A DNA stretch of 64,000 nucleotides from Phocaeicola salanitronis DSM 18170 (GCF_000190575.1 NC_015164.1:2356001-2420000); one strand, 5' to 3'; counted from the first letter of the stretch, positions 1-7,991 are shown. The notes: generated by a model not told the origin, from the sequence alone. Made by a program: numbers and translations.

Positions 1-342
1 GCTTACCGCCTGCTTGGTTCGCGCTACAACGTAAAGAAACTGCATCCGAACAGCCATTTATACACATCCGACACACTTGTTGACTTTCCGGGACGTTCTT
101 TTCAGGTAGAATCGGTATCAGGTTTTGGGAAAAAGGAACTGAAAACGTTCCTGCAAGGAATGGAGAAAGCGAATCTTACGGTACGCAATTTCCCCTCTTC
201 CGTTGCCGAACTAAGAAAGAAACTGAAACTGAAGGAAGGGGGGAATACGTACCTCTTTGCCACGACCCTAAAGGGTGAGGAAAAAGTATTGATAAAATGC
301 ACCAAGGCAAGCGTCACGCCTGCTCTGCCTCTTTCGCTTTGA
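1..342 (+). CDS. C-terminal end of a class I SAM methyltransferase with THUMP-like domain (partial)
   Basis: An open frame enters from the left edge and ends at 340-342, giving 113 residues that begin AYRLLGSRYNVKKLHPNSH. The fragment resembles the C-terminal THUMP-like domain of Bacteroidales proteins annotated as class I SAM-dependent methyltransferases, which are thought to act on RNA. The catalytic Rossmann domain would lie outside the window, so substrate and activity cannot be judged here. The last 29 bases overlap the 3' end of the convergent sufE gene. The assignment is by recall of the family, not by a search. Confidence 0.55.
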   Translation, partial: AYRLLGSRYNVKKLHPNSHLYTSDTLVDFPGRSFQVESVSGFGKKELKTFLQGMEKANLTVRNFPSSVAELRKKLKLKEGGNTYLFATTLKGEEKVLIKCTKASVTPALPLSL

Positions 343-748
343 ATGCCAGCGCATACATGCGTATCTGTTTCACCATAGCCAGAAGCCCGTTGCTGCGGGT
401 GGACGAAAGGTGTTCTTTCAGTCCGAGCTTATCGATGAAATAAAGGTCGGCATTCAGGATTTCATCGGGGGTATGCCCTGAGAGGACTTTGATAAGCAGG
501 GCGATAATCCCCTTTACAATAAGCGCATCGCTTTCTGCCTGAAAGACGATTCTTCCGTCCTCCATATCAGCCTGAAGCCATACACGGCTTTGGCATCCGT
601 CTATCAGGTTCTCTTCTGTCTTATACTTCTCGTCAAGCGGCTCCTGCTCATTACCCAAGTCGATGAGCAACTGGTATTTGTCCATCCAATCCTCGAAGTC
701 GCTGAACTCTTCAATGACCTCGTCTTGCAGTTCGTTGATTGTCTTCAT
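314..748 (-). CDS. sufE: SufE family Fe-S cluster assembly protein
   Basis: A 144-residue SufE/CsdE-type sulfur acceptor. In this family SufE takes persulfide sulfur from the cysteine desulfurase SufS and passes it to the SufBCD scaffold during iron-sulfur cluster assembly in the cytoplasm. The N-terminal MKTINELQDEVIEEFSDFED helix and the segment LIDGCQSRVWL, whose cysteine (about residue 52) is the expected persulfide carrier, are both present. Length is normal for the family. It stands alone, convergent with the upstream methyltransferase (29-bp overlap), with no sufS or sufBCD next to it. A long imperfect hairpin lies just upstream. Confidence 0.9.
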   Translation of the reverse strand: MKTINELQDEVIEEFSDFEDWMDKYQLLIDLGNEQEPLDEKYKTEENLIDGCQSRVWLQADMEDGRIVFQAESDALIVKGIIALLIKVLSGHTPDEILNADLYFIDKLGLKEHLSSTRSNGLLAMVKQIRMYALAFKAKEAEQA

Positions 749-771
749 ATTTCGTTTTTATTGATGTCAGT

Positions 772-848
772 TTCACCACAGAGGAAACAGAGTTACACAG
801 AGGGAAAAATATAAAAGCTCTGTGAACCTCTGTGTCCTCTGTGGTGAA
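772..848. repeat. Imperfect inverted repeat, TTCACCACAGAGG type
   Basis: Left arm 772-802 (TTCACCACAGAGGAAACAGA...) and right arm 818-848 (...CCTCTGTGGTGAA) are near-complementary over about 31 bp. It occupies almost the whole gap between sufE and the M28 peptidase gene. A close relative is at 1883-1959. There is no T-run, so it is not a simple terminator. Confidence 0.8.
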
Positions 849-855
849 TAAAAAG

Positions 856-1863
856 TTACTTTTCATTATAAATCACAGCCATAACGGTCTCGCCTACGGC
901 TTGCAGTACTGTTTTATCGATGCAATCCATCGTATCGCCTACCGTGTGCCAGGTAGGGTGGAAGCCCTTTTCGCTATGCGGGTCATACCCGATGATGTCT
1001 ACGCACGGGATTTGACGGAAGCGGTTTACATATATATGATCGTCTACCACTTCTCCACCTACTTCCTTCACGAAACACTGTTCGTGTCCCAAACGGTGTG
1101 CCATGTCCCATATCTTCTTCATAGGCTGGTTGGCGGTACGGGCAGAATACCCTTCGTAATAGAAAACGGCATCTTTTCCTCCCACCATATCCAGCAGGAT
1201 GCCGAAACGCGCCTTATAGTCGGGCACATGCGGGAAACGTCCCCAATATTGTGAGCCCAGACACCACGTGTCTTGCTTATAATCTCCCTCATAGAATTCA
1301 GGGATGCCATAGTCTTCCGCATCAAAGAATACGATGTCGATGCCTATTGCCGGAGCCTGTTGTTGCAGGTGGCGGGCTATTTCCAATAAGACTCCCACAC
1401 CGCTTGCCCCGTCATTCGCCCCGTCTATCGGCGTATGGTGATGTTCTTCCTTATCGGCATCGGCATACGGACGGCTATCCCAGTGCGCGCACAACAATAC
1501 CCGTTTTTTGGTGTCGGGATTATACGAGCCGACAATGTTACGCGCTTTCAATATCTTTCCATCATAACTGATTACATCCGCATATTGGTCGTACACTTTC
1601 GCTCCAAATGCCTTGAGTTGCCCTGCCAGATACTCGCCGCACGCCCAATGGGCTTCTGTATTCGGGACACGCGGGCCGAAAGCCACTTGCCGTTCGATGT
1701 AACGGTAAGCACTATCGGCATGAAATGCCGGTGCCTGAACGAGGGAATCTGGCGTTTCCTGCCCGTTTTCAGAAGCATTCTTGTTCTTGCTGCTTCCGCA
1801 CGAAGTGAAAAGCGAGACGATTACCGCCCCTAAGCAAAGCATAATGATGATTGATTTATTCAT
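856..1863 (-). CDS. M28 family metallopeptidase / glutaminyl-cyclase-like lipoprotein
   Basis: A 335-residue predicted lipoprotein: hydrophobic signal then LFTSC with the lipidation cysteine at residue 22, so probably anchored in the envelope. The body has the M28 co-catalytic zinc pattern: CAHWDSRPYAD (His/Asp), DGANDGASGVG (Asp), DAEDYG (Glu) and a late HPTWHTVGDT (His). Family members are aminopeptidases or zinc glutaminyl cyclases; the FDAEDYG type is often annotated glutamine cyclotransferase-like. I chose the ATG at 1863 because it gives a clean signal peptide. Twelve codons upstream remain open but run toward the 1883-1959 repeat. Exact substrate is unknown. Confidence 0.8.
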   Translation of the reverse strand: MNKSIIIMLCLGAVIVSLFTSCGSSKNKNASENGQETPDSLVQAPAFHADSAYRYIERQVAFGPRVPNTEAHWACGEYLAGQLKAFGAKVYDQYADVISYDGKILKARNIVGSYNPDTKKRVLLCAHWDSRPYADADKEEHHHTPIDGANDGASGVGVLLEIARHLQQQAPAIGIDIVFFDAEDYGIPEFYEGDYKQDTWCLGSQYWGRFPHVPDYKARFGILLDMVGGKDAVFYYEGYSARTANQPMKKIWDMAHRLGHEQCFVKEVGGEVVDDHIYVNRFRQIPCVDIIGYDPHSEKGFHPTWHTVGDTMDCIDKTVLQAVGETVMAVIYNEK

Positions 1864-1882
1864 GTGATTCATTCCTATATTA

Positions 1883-1959
1883 TTCACCACAGAGGACACA
1901 GAGATACGCAGAGGAAATAATTAAAAACCCTGTGATACGCCGTGCCCTCTGTGGCGAGA
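1883..1959. repeat. Imperfect inverted repeat, second TTCACCACAGAGG copy
   Basis: Arms at about 1883-1914 and 1928-1959 share the TTCACCACAGAGGACACAG and CCCTCTGTGGCGA signatures with the 772-848 element. It fills the gap between the M20 and M28 genes, both on the minus strand. Confidence 0.75.
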
Positions 1960-1977
1960 TTCCATTTTAGTTAAAAC

Positions 1978-3045
1978 TCAAATCTTCAAGCCGTCCAATA
2001 TCGCGATGTAGGTTTGGATAGCCTCTTCTATCTCACTCACCATCACATATTCGTCTGCCGTATGCGAACGGGACGATTTGCCCGGCCCCATCTTGACCGA
2101 AGGGAAGTGCATCAACGCCTGGTCGGAAAGCGTAGGCGAGCCGAAGGGAACTTTCCCCAGTTCAATGGCCCGCTTTACGAAAGGATGCTCCTGGTCGATA
2201 TGAGACGAATTGAGGCGGAACGAGCGTGCTTTCGCCTCGCACCGGATATGGGCGCAGATATCGGCGAACAGCTCTTCATTCGAATAGCATTCATTGCTCC
2301 GGATATCCACCACAAATGTGCATAAGTCGGGAATGACATTGTGTTGCGTGCCCGCATTGATTTGGGTCACGCTCATCTTGACGGGTCCCAAAAGCGGAGA
2401 GACCTTCGGGAACTGGAAGCTGCGGAACCATTCGATGTCGTCCAACACCTTGTATATCGCATTGTCTCCCTCCTCGCGCGCCGCATGCCCGGCTTTTCCG
2501 TGCGCCGTGACATCGAGCACCATCAATCCCTTCTCGGCAATAGCCGGCTGCATTCCGGTCGGCTCTCCTACTACTCCCAATGCAATCGGGGGCAGCTGGG
2601 GCAATACACTCTCGATGCCGCCTTTTCCCGACACCTCTTCTTCGCACGAAGCGAGGAAAATCAGGTTATAGCTTTGCGAAACGGAAGTAAGGTAACGGTA
2701 TGCCTGAAACAAAGACACCACGCTCGCCCCCGCGTCATTGCTCCCCAGCCCGTAAAGCTTCCCGTTTTCCATTTTCGGGGTAAACGGCTGCTTCCTCCAT
2801 CCGTTCACGGGTTTCACCGTATCGATGTGCGAGTTGAGCAATATGGTCGGGCGGCTGGTATCAAACATCGGGCTGATGCACCAGATATTGTTTCCCGAAC
2901 GGCCGGTCATGATGCCGGATTCTTCAATGTAAGTCTGCAAAAAGTCGGCGGCGGCTTCCTCTTCCCTGCTGACAGAAGGTATGCCGATAAGCGAATTCAG
3001 CAGAGTAAGCGCCTCCGAAGTGTAATAACTGATATCCGATAACAT
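1978..3045 (-). CDS. argE: M20 family deacylase, acetyl/succinyl-ornithine deacetylase-like
   Basis: A 355-residue M20 di-zinc hydrolase. Visible ligands are NSHIDTVKP (His, Asp), GLGSNDAGAS (Asp), SCEEEVSG (catalytic Glu pair) and SRSHTADEY near the C terminus (His). In Bacteroidales this gene removes the N-acyl group from acylated ornithine in arginine synthesis; Bacteroides is known to use N-succinyl intermediates, so the substrate may be succinylornithine. argH lies 25 kb away, so there is no local arg operon. I chose the ATG at 3045: the frame opens at 3069, but a TAnnTTTG box at 3067-3074 would overlap that earlier start. Confidence 0.78.
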   Translation of the reverse strand: MLSDISYYTSEALTLLNSLIGIPSVSREEEAAADFLQTYIEESGIMTGRSGNNIWCISPMFDTSRPTILLNSHIDTVKPVNGWRKQPFTPKMENGKLYGLGSNDAGASVVSLFQAYRYLTSVSQSYNLIFLASCEEEVSGKGGIESVLPQLPPIALGVVGEPTGMQPAIAEKGLMVLDVTAHGKAGHAAREEGDNAIYKVLDDIEWFRSFQFPKVSPLLGPVKMSVTQINAGTQHNVIPDLCTFVVDIRSNECYSNEELFADICAHIRCEAKARSFRLNSSHIDQEHPFVKRAIELGKVPFGSPTLSDQALMHFPSVKMGPGKSSRSHTADEYVMVSEIEEAIQTYIAILDGLKI

Positions 3046-3066
3046 AAGAATCTGTTTGTTTTGGCG

Positions 3067-3074
3067 CAAATATA
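3067..3074 (-). promoter_or_regulatory. Promoter -7 box for the M20 deacylase gene
   Basis: Reads TATATTTG on the minus strand, matching the Bacteroides TAnnTTTG consensus, 21 bases before the chosen ATG at 3045. Confidence 0.55.
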
Positions 3075-3147
3075 CTTCATTTATTACAAAAGAGAAAACT
3101 TTATTCCAATATTTCGGAAGCCGTAAAGATATAAAAAAACAGAAAGA

Positions 3148-3215
3148 GATATACTTGCTTCCAGACGAAGATATACTTCATCCGCAGTTTCATATATACT
3201 GAAACTCAAGTTTCA
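3148..3215. repeat. Phased short-repeat array (GATATACTT / TGAAACT units)
   Basis: ATATACT recurs at 3149, 3171 and 3194 (22-23 bp steps), and a 16-bp dyad TGAAACTCAAGTTTCA ends the array at 3200-3215. The 320-base gap 3070-3389 otherwise holds only the two divergent promoters. The array combines motifs that occur separately at 27436-27495 and 62524-62583. Confidence 0.7.
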
Positions 3216-3348
3216 CATAATCTAAATCCGCTGAGAAGATATATTACATGCACAAGGGAAGTACATGCCTGCCCGGCACAAGATAAGATACAACTCCATA
3301 CCTGCACATTTCTTCCCATAAGATACTGCATTTATTCAAATAAAACCT

Positions 3349-3356
3349 TATCTTTG
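3349..3356 (+). promoter_or_regulatory. Promoter -7 box for the acyl-CoA ligase gene
   Basis: TATCTTTG matches TAnnTTTG; the start codon follows 33 bases later at 3390. Confidence 0.6.
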
Positions 3357-3389
3357 CAAGTAGCGATTATCAAATAAAAAGAAATTTAA

Positions 3390-5195
3390 ATGAGCGAGTC
3401 TTATCTGTCCGGTCTGATTGAGCGGCAAGCGGAAGCGTATGGCGACCGCGCCGCATTGAAGTATCGTGATTATAAAAAAGGTGTATGGATTCCGGTCTCA
3501 TGGAACCAGTTCGCCGGGAAAGTGAAACGCATTTCCCGCGCGTTGATAGCCTCGGGAGTGGGAGTGCAGGAAAACATCGGTGTCTTTTCCCAAAATATGC
3601 CGGAATGCCTGTACACCGATTTCGGCGCGTTTGCCATCCGTGCGGTTACGGTTCCGCTTTATGCCACAAGCTCCGAAGCGCAAGTGCACTACATCGTAGA
3701 GGACGCTTCCATCCGTTTCCTTTTTGTGGGCGAACAATACCAGTACGACGTGGCCTACCGGGTGCAACAATTATGCAAGACGCTGAAGCAAATCATTATC
3801 TTCAGCCCAGACGTAGCCCGTTCGCCGGAAGACATGAACTCCATCTATTATACGGACTTCCTGAAGCAGGGAGAAAGCGTAGAGCATCAGGCGGAAGCAG
3901 AGAGACGCAGAAGCGAATCGGGGCCCGCCGACCTTGCCAATATCCTTTACACATCGGGGACTACCGGCGAATCGAAAGGCGTGATGCTGCATCATTCGTG
4001 CTACGAAGCCGCTTTCCGCGCCCACGACATCGTGCTGAAAACACTCAGCGACCGGGATGTAATCATGAATTTCCTGCCCTTTACCCATGTATTCGAACGC
4101 GCCTGGTCGTATTATTGCCTTACGAAAGGATGCCTGATGTGCATCAACCTGTATCCGCAGGATATCCAAATGACCATCAAGGAAGTCCGTCCCACCGCCA
4201 TGTGCAGCGTGCCTCGTTTTTGGGAGAAGGTATATGCCGGCGTGCACGAAAAAATAAACGAAGCCTCAGGGCTGAAGAAGAGCCTGATGCTGGATGCCCT
4301 GAAAACCGGCTACGAGCACAACATCCGTTACCTGATGAACGGGCAAACCCCTCCTCCCCTGCTGCACATGAAATACAAGTTTTACGAACGCACCATATAT
4401 AATGTATTGAAGAAAACCATCGGCATCGAGAACGGCAATTTCTTCCCCACCGCCGGTGCCGCCGTATCGAAAGAAATAGAAGAGTTTGTCCATTCGGTAG
4501 GCATCAATATGGTGGTAGGATATGGACTGACCGAAACTACTGCCACCGTTTCGCTCGGCTGGCTGGACGACTTCCGTACCGGTTCGGTAGGCAAGACGAT
4601 ACCGGGGCTGGAGCTGAAATTCGGAGAGAACAATGAAATCTTGCTCCGGGGCGAAACCGTGACCAAAGGATATTATAAAAAGGAGAACCTGACGCGGAGC
4701 CTGATAAGCGAAGACGGATGGTTCCATACGGGAGATGCCGGTTATATGAAAGACGGTTTCTTATACCTGACCGACCGTATCAAGGATTTGTTCAAGACTT
4801 CGAACGGAAAGTACATCGCTCCGCAAGCCATCGAGACCAAGCTGGTGGTAGACCGGTATATCGACCAAGTGTCTATCATCGCCGACCAGCGCAAGTTCGT
4901 ATCGGCATTGATTGTGCCCGAGTACAGGCAAGTGGAGAAATATGCCAAAGACCGCCACATCGCTTATACCGACCGGAAAGACCTGCTGCAAAAGCCCGAA
5001 ATCATCGCTCTGTTCCAAATGCGCATAGACACCTTGCAGCAAGAGTTTGCGCATTACGAGCAAATCAAGAAGTTCACCCTCCTCCCCGAGCCTTTCAGCA
5101 TGGAAAAAGGGGAACTGACCAATACCTTGAAAATCAAACGGCAGGTATTGATGCAAAACTATGCGGAAGAAATCGAGAAGATGTATGAAGAATGA
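3390..5195 (+). CDS. AMP-dependent long-chain fatty-acid-CoA ligase
   Basis: A 601-residue ANL-superfamily enzyme that activates a fatty acid with ATP to acyl-AMP and transfers it to CoA. The phosphate-binding P-loop YTSGTTGESKGVMLHH begins near residue 187, followed by the adenylation motif GYGLTETTATVS and the hinge motif GWFHTGDAGYM. The final domain carries TDRIKDLFKTSNGKYIAPQ and KGELTNTLKIKR, with the usual catalytic lysine region. Length fits the FadD15/ACSBG-like long-chain ligases common in Bacteroidetes. It is a single-gene unit with its own promoter; prfB follows 77 bases on with a separate promoter. Confidence 0.88.
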   Translation: MSESYLSGLIERQAEAYGDRAALKYRDYKKGVWIPVSWNQFAGKVKRISRALIASGVGVQENIGVFSQNMPECLYTDFGAFAIRAVTVPLYATSSEAQVHYIVEDASIRFLFVGEQYQYDVAYRVQQLCKTLKQIIIFSPDVARSPEDMNSIYYTDFLKQGESVEHQAEAERRRSESGPADLANILYTSGTTGESKGVMLHHSCYEAAFRAHDIVLKTLSDRDVIMNFLPFTHVFERAWSYYCLTKGCLMCINLYPQDIQMTIKEVRPTAMCSVPRFWEKVYAGVHEKINEASGLKKSLMLDALKTGYEHNIRYLMNGQTPPPLLHMKYKFYERTIYNVLKKTIGIENGNFFPTAGAAVSKEIEEFVHSVGINMVVGYGLTETTATVSLGWLDDFRTGSVGKTIPGLELKFGENNEILLRGETVTKGYYKKENLTRSLISEDGWFHTGDAGYMKDGFLYLTDRIKDLFKTSNGKYIAPQAIETKLVVDRYIDQVSIIADQRKFVSALIVPEYRQVEKYAKDRHIAYTDRKDLLQKPEIIALFQMRIDTLQQEFAHYEQIKKFTLLPEPFSMEKGELTNTLKIKRQVLMQNYAEEIEKMYEE

Positions 5196-5235
5196 TTTTC
5201 TTTCTGCCTTATTTTTATGCTTGCGCAAAAAGTGG

Positions 5236-5243
5236 TAACTTTG
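5236..5243 (+). promoter_or_regulatory. Promoter -7 box for prfB
   Basis: TAACTTTG matches TAnnTTTG, 30 bases before the prfB ATG. Confidence 0.6.
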
Positions 5244-5272
5244 CACCCGGACAAAAAGAGGAATAGATAAGT

Positions 5273-6388
5273 ATGATAACAACAGACCAACTTAAAGACA
5301 TAAAAGAACGCACCGAAGCGCTCTACCGTTACTTGGACATTGAGAATAAAAAGGTGCAAGTAGAAGAAGAGCAGCTCCGCACTCAAGCTCCGGGATTCTG
5401 GGATGACGCCAAGAAAGCGGAAGCTCAGATGAAGAAGGTCAAGACCTTGCAAGGTTGGATTGACGGATACAACGAAGTGAAAACTTTGGCGGACGAGCTG
5501 GAACTGGCATTCGATTTCTATAAAGACGAACTGGTGTCGGAAGCGGAAGTGGACGAAGCATACGTCCAGGCGCAGAAGGCCGTAGAAGAACTGGAACTGA
5601 AAAACATGTTGCGTTCCGAAGCCGACCAAATGGATTGCGTATTGAAAATCAATTCGGGTGCGGGAGGTACGGAAAGCCAAGACTGGGCATCGATGCTGAT
5701 GCGCATGTATATGCGCTGGGCGGAAAGCCACGGATACAAATTGTCGGTAGCAAACCTCCAGGAAGGCGATGAAGCAGGCATCAAGACCGTAACGATGAAC
5801 ATCGAAGGTGCGTATGCCTACGGATACCTGAAAGGGGAAAACGGCGTGCACCGCCTGGTGCGTGTCTCTCCCTATAACGCACAAGGAAAGCGCATGACTT
5901 CGTTCGCCTCGGTCTTTGTCACTCCGCTGGTCGACGACTCTATCGAAGTGACGGTAGAACCGGCACGCCTGTCGTGGGATACGTTCCGAAGCGGAGGCGC
6001 CGGAGGGCAGAACGTCAACAAGGTCGAATCGGGCGTACGCCTGCGCTATCAATACAAGGACCCCTATACCGGCGAGGAAGAGGAAATCCTGATTGAAAAT
6101 ACCGAGACGCGCGACCAGCCGAAGAACAAGGAAAACGCCATGCGCCAGCTGCGCTCTATCCTGTACGATAAAGAGCTACAGCACCGAATGGAAGAGCAAG
6201 CCAAGGTGGAAGCAGGAAAGAAGAAAATCGAATGGGGTTCGCAGATACGGAGCTACGTGTTCGATGACCGCCGCGTGAAAGACCACCGCACCAATTTCCA
6301 GACATCGGATGTAAACGGGGTTATGGACGGAAAGATAGACGGGTTTATCAAAGCTTACCTGATGGAATTTTCGGATAGCGAGATGTAA
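5273..6388 (+). CDS. prfB: Peptide chain release factor 2
   Basis: A 371-residue class I release factor. It recognises stop codons UGA and UAA in the ribosomal A site and triggers peptide release through the GGQ loop, present here as SGGAGGQNVNKVESG. The RF2-type N-terminal helical domain (ITTDQLKDIKERTEALYRYLD) is in one uninterrupted frame, so the programmed +1 frameshift found in E. coli prfB is absent. The codon-recognition tripeptide, SPF in E. coli, reads SPY here in RLVRVSPYNAQGKR. It has its own promoter and is followed by a small membrane-protein gene. Confidence 0.95.
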   Translation: MITTDQLKDIKERTEALYRYLDIENKKVQVEEEQLRTQAPGFWDDAKKAEAQMKKVKTLQGWIDGYNEVKTLADELELAFDFYKDELVSEAEVDEAYVQAQKAVEELELKNMLRSEADQMDCVLKINSGAGGTESQDWASMLMRMYMRWAESHGYKLSVANLQEGDEAGIKTVTMNIEGAYAYGYLKGENGVHRLVRVSPYNAQGKRMTSFASVFVTPLVDDSIEVTVEPARLSWDTFRSGGAGGQNVNKVESGVRLRYQYKDPYTGEEEEILIENTETRDQPKNKENAMRQLRSILYDKELQHRMEEQAKVEAGKKKIEWGSQIRSYVFDDRRVKDHRTNFQTSDVNGVMDGKIDGFIKAYLMEFSDSEM

Positions 6389-6464
6389 AAATGAAGAAAT
6401 AGTTGGCTCTTTTCAAAATAGTTTGTATTTTTGGGTTTGAGTTTAATCTAAAAATAGAATCACT

Positions 6465-6596
6465 ATGGGAACAAAACACCGGAAACCAAACAACAGCCGT
6501 AGAGAAGAGGAAAAGGCCAATCGCGTATTCAAGAATATCTGCATCGTATTAGTCGTCCTTGCCATTTTATTCATCGCCATCGCTTTGGTTATTTAA
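6465..6596 (+). CDS. Small single-pass membrane protein (43 residues)
   Basis: An ATG frame of 43 residues. Its N-terminal half is basic and charged (MGTKHRKPNNSRREEEKANR) and its C-terminal half is one hydrophobic helix (ICIVLVVLAILFIAIALVI) that ends the protein. The positive N terminus predicts the tail inside and the helix across the inner membrane. A TATTTTTG box at 6426-6433 supplies a plausible promoter and AATAGAATCACT precedes the start. The CYTH gene begins 13 bases after its stop, so the two are probably co-transcribed. Function unknown. Confidence 0.6.
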   Translation: MGTKHRKPNNSRREEEKANRVFKNICIVLVVLAILFIAIALVI

Positions 6597-6609
6597 CGCT
6601 TTTTCGGAC

Positions 6610-7083
6610 ATGCCTCAGGAAATAGAACGCAAGTTTTTAGTGACGGACGAATCTTACCGCCGGATGGCACACAAGAAAAGCCGGATTGAGCAGGGCTATA
6701 TTTGCAGCGCCCGAGGGAAAACGGTGAGAATCCGCATACGGGACGACAAAGGCTATATCACAATCAAAGGACCTTCCAATGCGTCGGGCACCAGCCGCTA
6801 CGAATGGGAACAAGAAATTCCCTTGAACGATGCGGAAGAGCTAATGGCTCTGTGCGAACCGGGACGCATTGAGAAGGTCCGCTATTTGGTGGACTTTAGC
6901 GGACACACGTTCGAAGTGGATGAATTCCATGGGGAAAACGAAGGCCTGACCGTAGCGGAAGTTGAGTTAGGCTCGGAAGCGGAAGCGGTAGAGCTGCCCG
7001 CCTTTATCGGTGAAGAAGTGACCGGACAAACCAAGTACTACAATTCGTTCTTGATGAAGCAACCGTACACGATGTGGGAATAA
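6610..7083 (+). CDS. CYTH domain protein
   Basis: A 157-residue CYTH (triphosphate tunnel) protein. The N terminus MPQEIERKFLV carries the signature ExExK that binds triphosphate or metal. Further basic and acidic strands (VRIRIRDDKGYITIKG, YEWEQEIP, EVDEFHGENEGL, VAEVELGSE) fit the tunnel walls. Bacterial single-domain members are usually inorganic triphosphatases or of unknown role. The frame opens at 6559, but the earlier start would overlap the small membrane-protein gene, and the motif must be near the N terminus, so I use 6610. It is followed by a repeat-rich gap. Confidence 0.85.
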   Translation: MPQEIERKFLVTDESYRRMAHKKSRIEQGYICSARGKTVRIRIRDDKGYITIKGPSNASGTSRYEWEQEIPLNDAEELMALCEPGRIEKVRYLVDFSGHTFEVDEFHGENEGLTVAEVELGSEAEAVELPAFIGEEVTGQTKYYNSFLMKQPYTMWE

Positions 7084-7084
7084 G

Positions 7085-7216
7085 CACAATGTGCCAATGT
7101 GCTAATGTGCCAATGTGAGAATAAACAATGCGCTAATGTCTTTTATGCATTTGCACATTCCCACATTAGCACATTGGCTCATTGACACATTGGCACATTA
7201 TTTTATTAGCACATTA
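7085..7216. repeat. Inverted repeat built from 8-9 bp units (CAATGTGC/CTAATGTGC)
   Basis: From 7088 the sequence steps through AATGTGCC, AATGTGCT, AATGTGCC, AATGTGAG. From 7152 it returns as complementary steps (ACATTAGC, ACATTGGC, ACATTGAC, ACATTGGC), so short tandem units are arranged as one long inverted repeat. The remaining 7217-7379 has the sigma-factor leader; a weak TAATATTG box at 7324-7331 is the best promoter candidate. Confidence 0.75.
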
Positions 7217-7379
7217 AAAAAATCCTCCTGTAAACTATCCGAAAAGGGGATAAAAACTATCAGATAACAGATTTCACCCGGTAGAATACCAGATTTCAGG
7301 ACATGAGCGAGCTATTTAAAGGGTAATATTGCAGTGTCGATGAGACACAAACAAATATTAACCAATAAATAGCAAACAA

Positions 7380-7883
7380 ATGGTAGCAACAAATTTTACC
7401 CAGAACTTACTGAATGTCCAAACCGAATTACATACTTTCGCATATAAGCTTACGGCAGACCGTGAAGACGCAAACGACCTTCTGCAAGAAACTTCATTGA
7501 AGGCATTATATAATATGGAGAAGTATGCAGACGAAACCAATTTTAAAGGATGGATGTACACCATCATGCGCAACATCTTTATCAACAATTACCGCAAGAC
7601 CTTGCGTGACCAGACCTATACAGATCCGACCGATAACCAATATTACCTGAACAAGCAACAGGACATAGAAGGAGATTCGGTTGAAGCCGGATACGACTTG
7701 AAAGAGATGAGACGCATCGTCAATGCCCTGCCGGCAGAATACCGCCAGCCTTTCTCGATGTATGTATCGGGATTCAAATACCGCGAGATAGCCGAAAAAT
7801 TAGGATTGCCATTGGGAACCGTCAAGAGCCGCATCCATTTTACCCGGAAAAAGCTGCAGACGGAATTAAAGGATTTCCGGTAA
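7380..7883 (+). CDS. ECF-type RNA polymerase sigma factor
   Basis: A 167-residue sigma-70 family factor with only regions 2 and 4, so an ECF (group 4) sigma. Region 2 covers about residues 10-75 (AYKLTADREDANDLLQETSL and FKGWMYTIMRNIFINNYRK). Region 4 spans about 105-165, with the helix-turn-helix YREIAEKLGLPLGTVKSRIH. It directs RNA polymerase to alternative promoters. No anti-sigma gene follows: the next gene is recO on the other strand. Very similar stand-alone ECF factors are widespread in Bacteroides. The leader is long and repeat-rich. Confidence 0.88.
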   Translation: MVATNFTQNLLNVQTELHTFAYKLTADREDANDLLQETSLKALYNMEKYADETNFKGWMYTIMRNIFINNYRKTLRDQTYTDPTDNQYYLNKQQDIEGDSVEAGYDLKEMRRIVNALPAEYRQPFSMYVSGFKYREIAEKLGLPLGTVKSRIHFTRKKLQTELKDFR

Positions 7884-7895
7884 AACCGTTTTGAT

Positions 7896-7973
7896 GAACA
7901 TAAGTGAGTTGCCCGTTTCACATAAGTAACTTGGGCACTTCACATAAGTAAGTCAGCCTTATCACTTATGTTC
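7896..7973. repeat. 78-bp ACATAAGT element, copy 1
   Basis: ACATAAGT occurs at 7898, 7920 and 7942, and its complement ACTTATGT at 7964, all in exact 22-bp steps. The ends GAACATAAGTGA and TCACTTATGTTC are perfect 12-bp inverted repeats. It lies between the convergent sigma-factor and recO genes. A second copy of identical length is at 27297-27374. Confidence 0.85.
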
Positions 7974-7991
7974 GTTTAAGGACTATATTTT

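Noticed and set aside
5273..5360. Programmed +1 frameshift in prfB
   Set aside because: The N-terminal RF2 domain is in a single frame with no in-frame UGA or CUU-UGA site.
5159..6052. 297-codon frame antisense to prfB
   Set aside because: A shadow of prfB, rich in Phe, His and Val as typical of complement-frame translation.
7896..7973. Phased arrays considered as CRISPR
   Set aside because: Repeats are only 8-16 bp, too short for CRISPR repeats, with 3-4 units, no 30-bp unique spacers and no cas genes.
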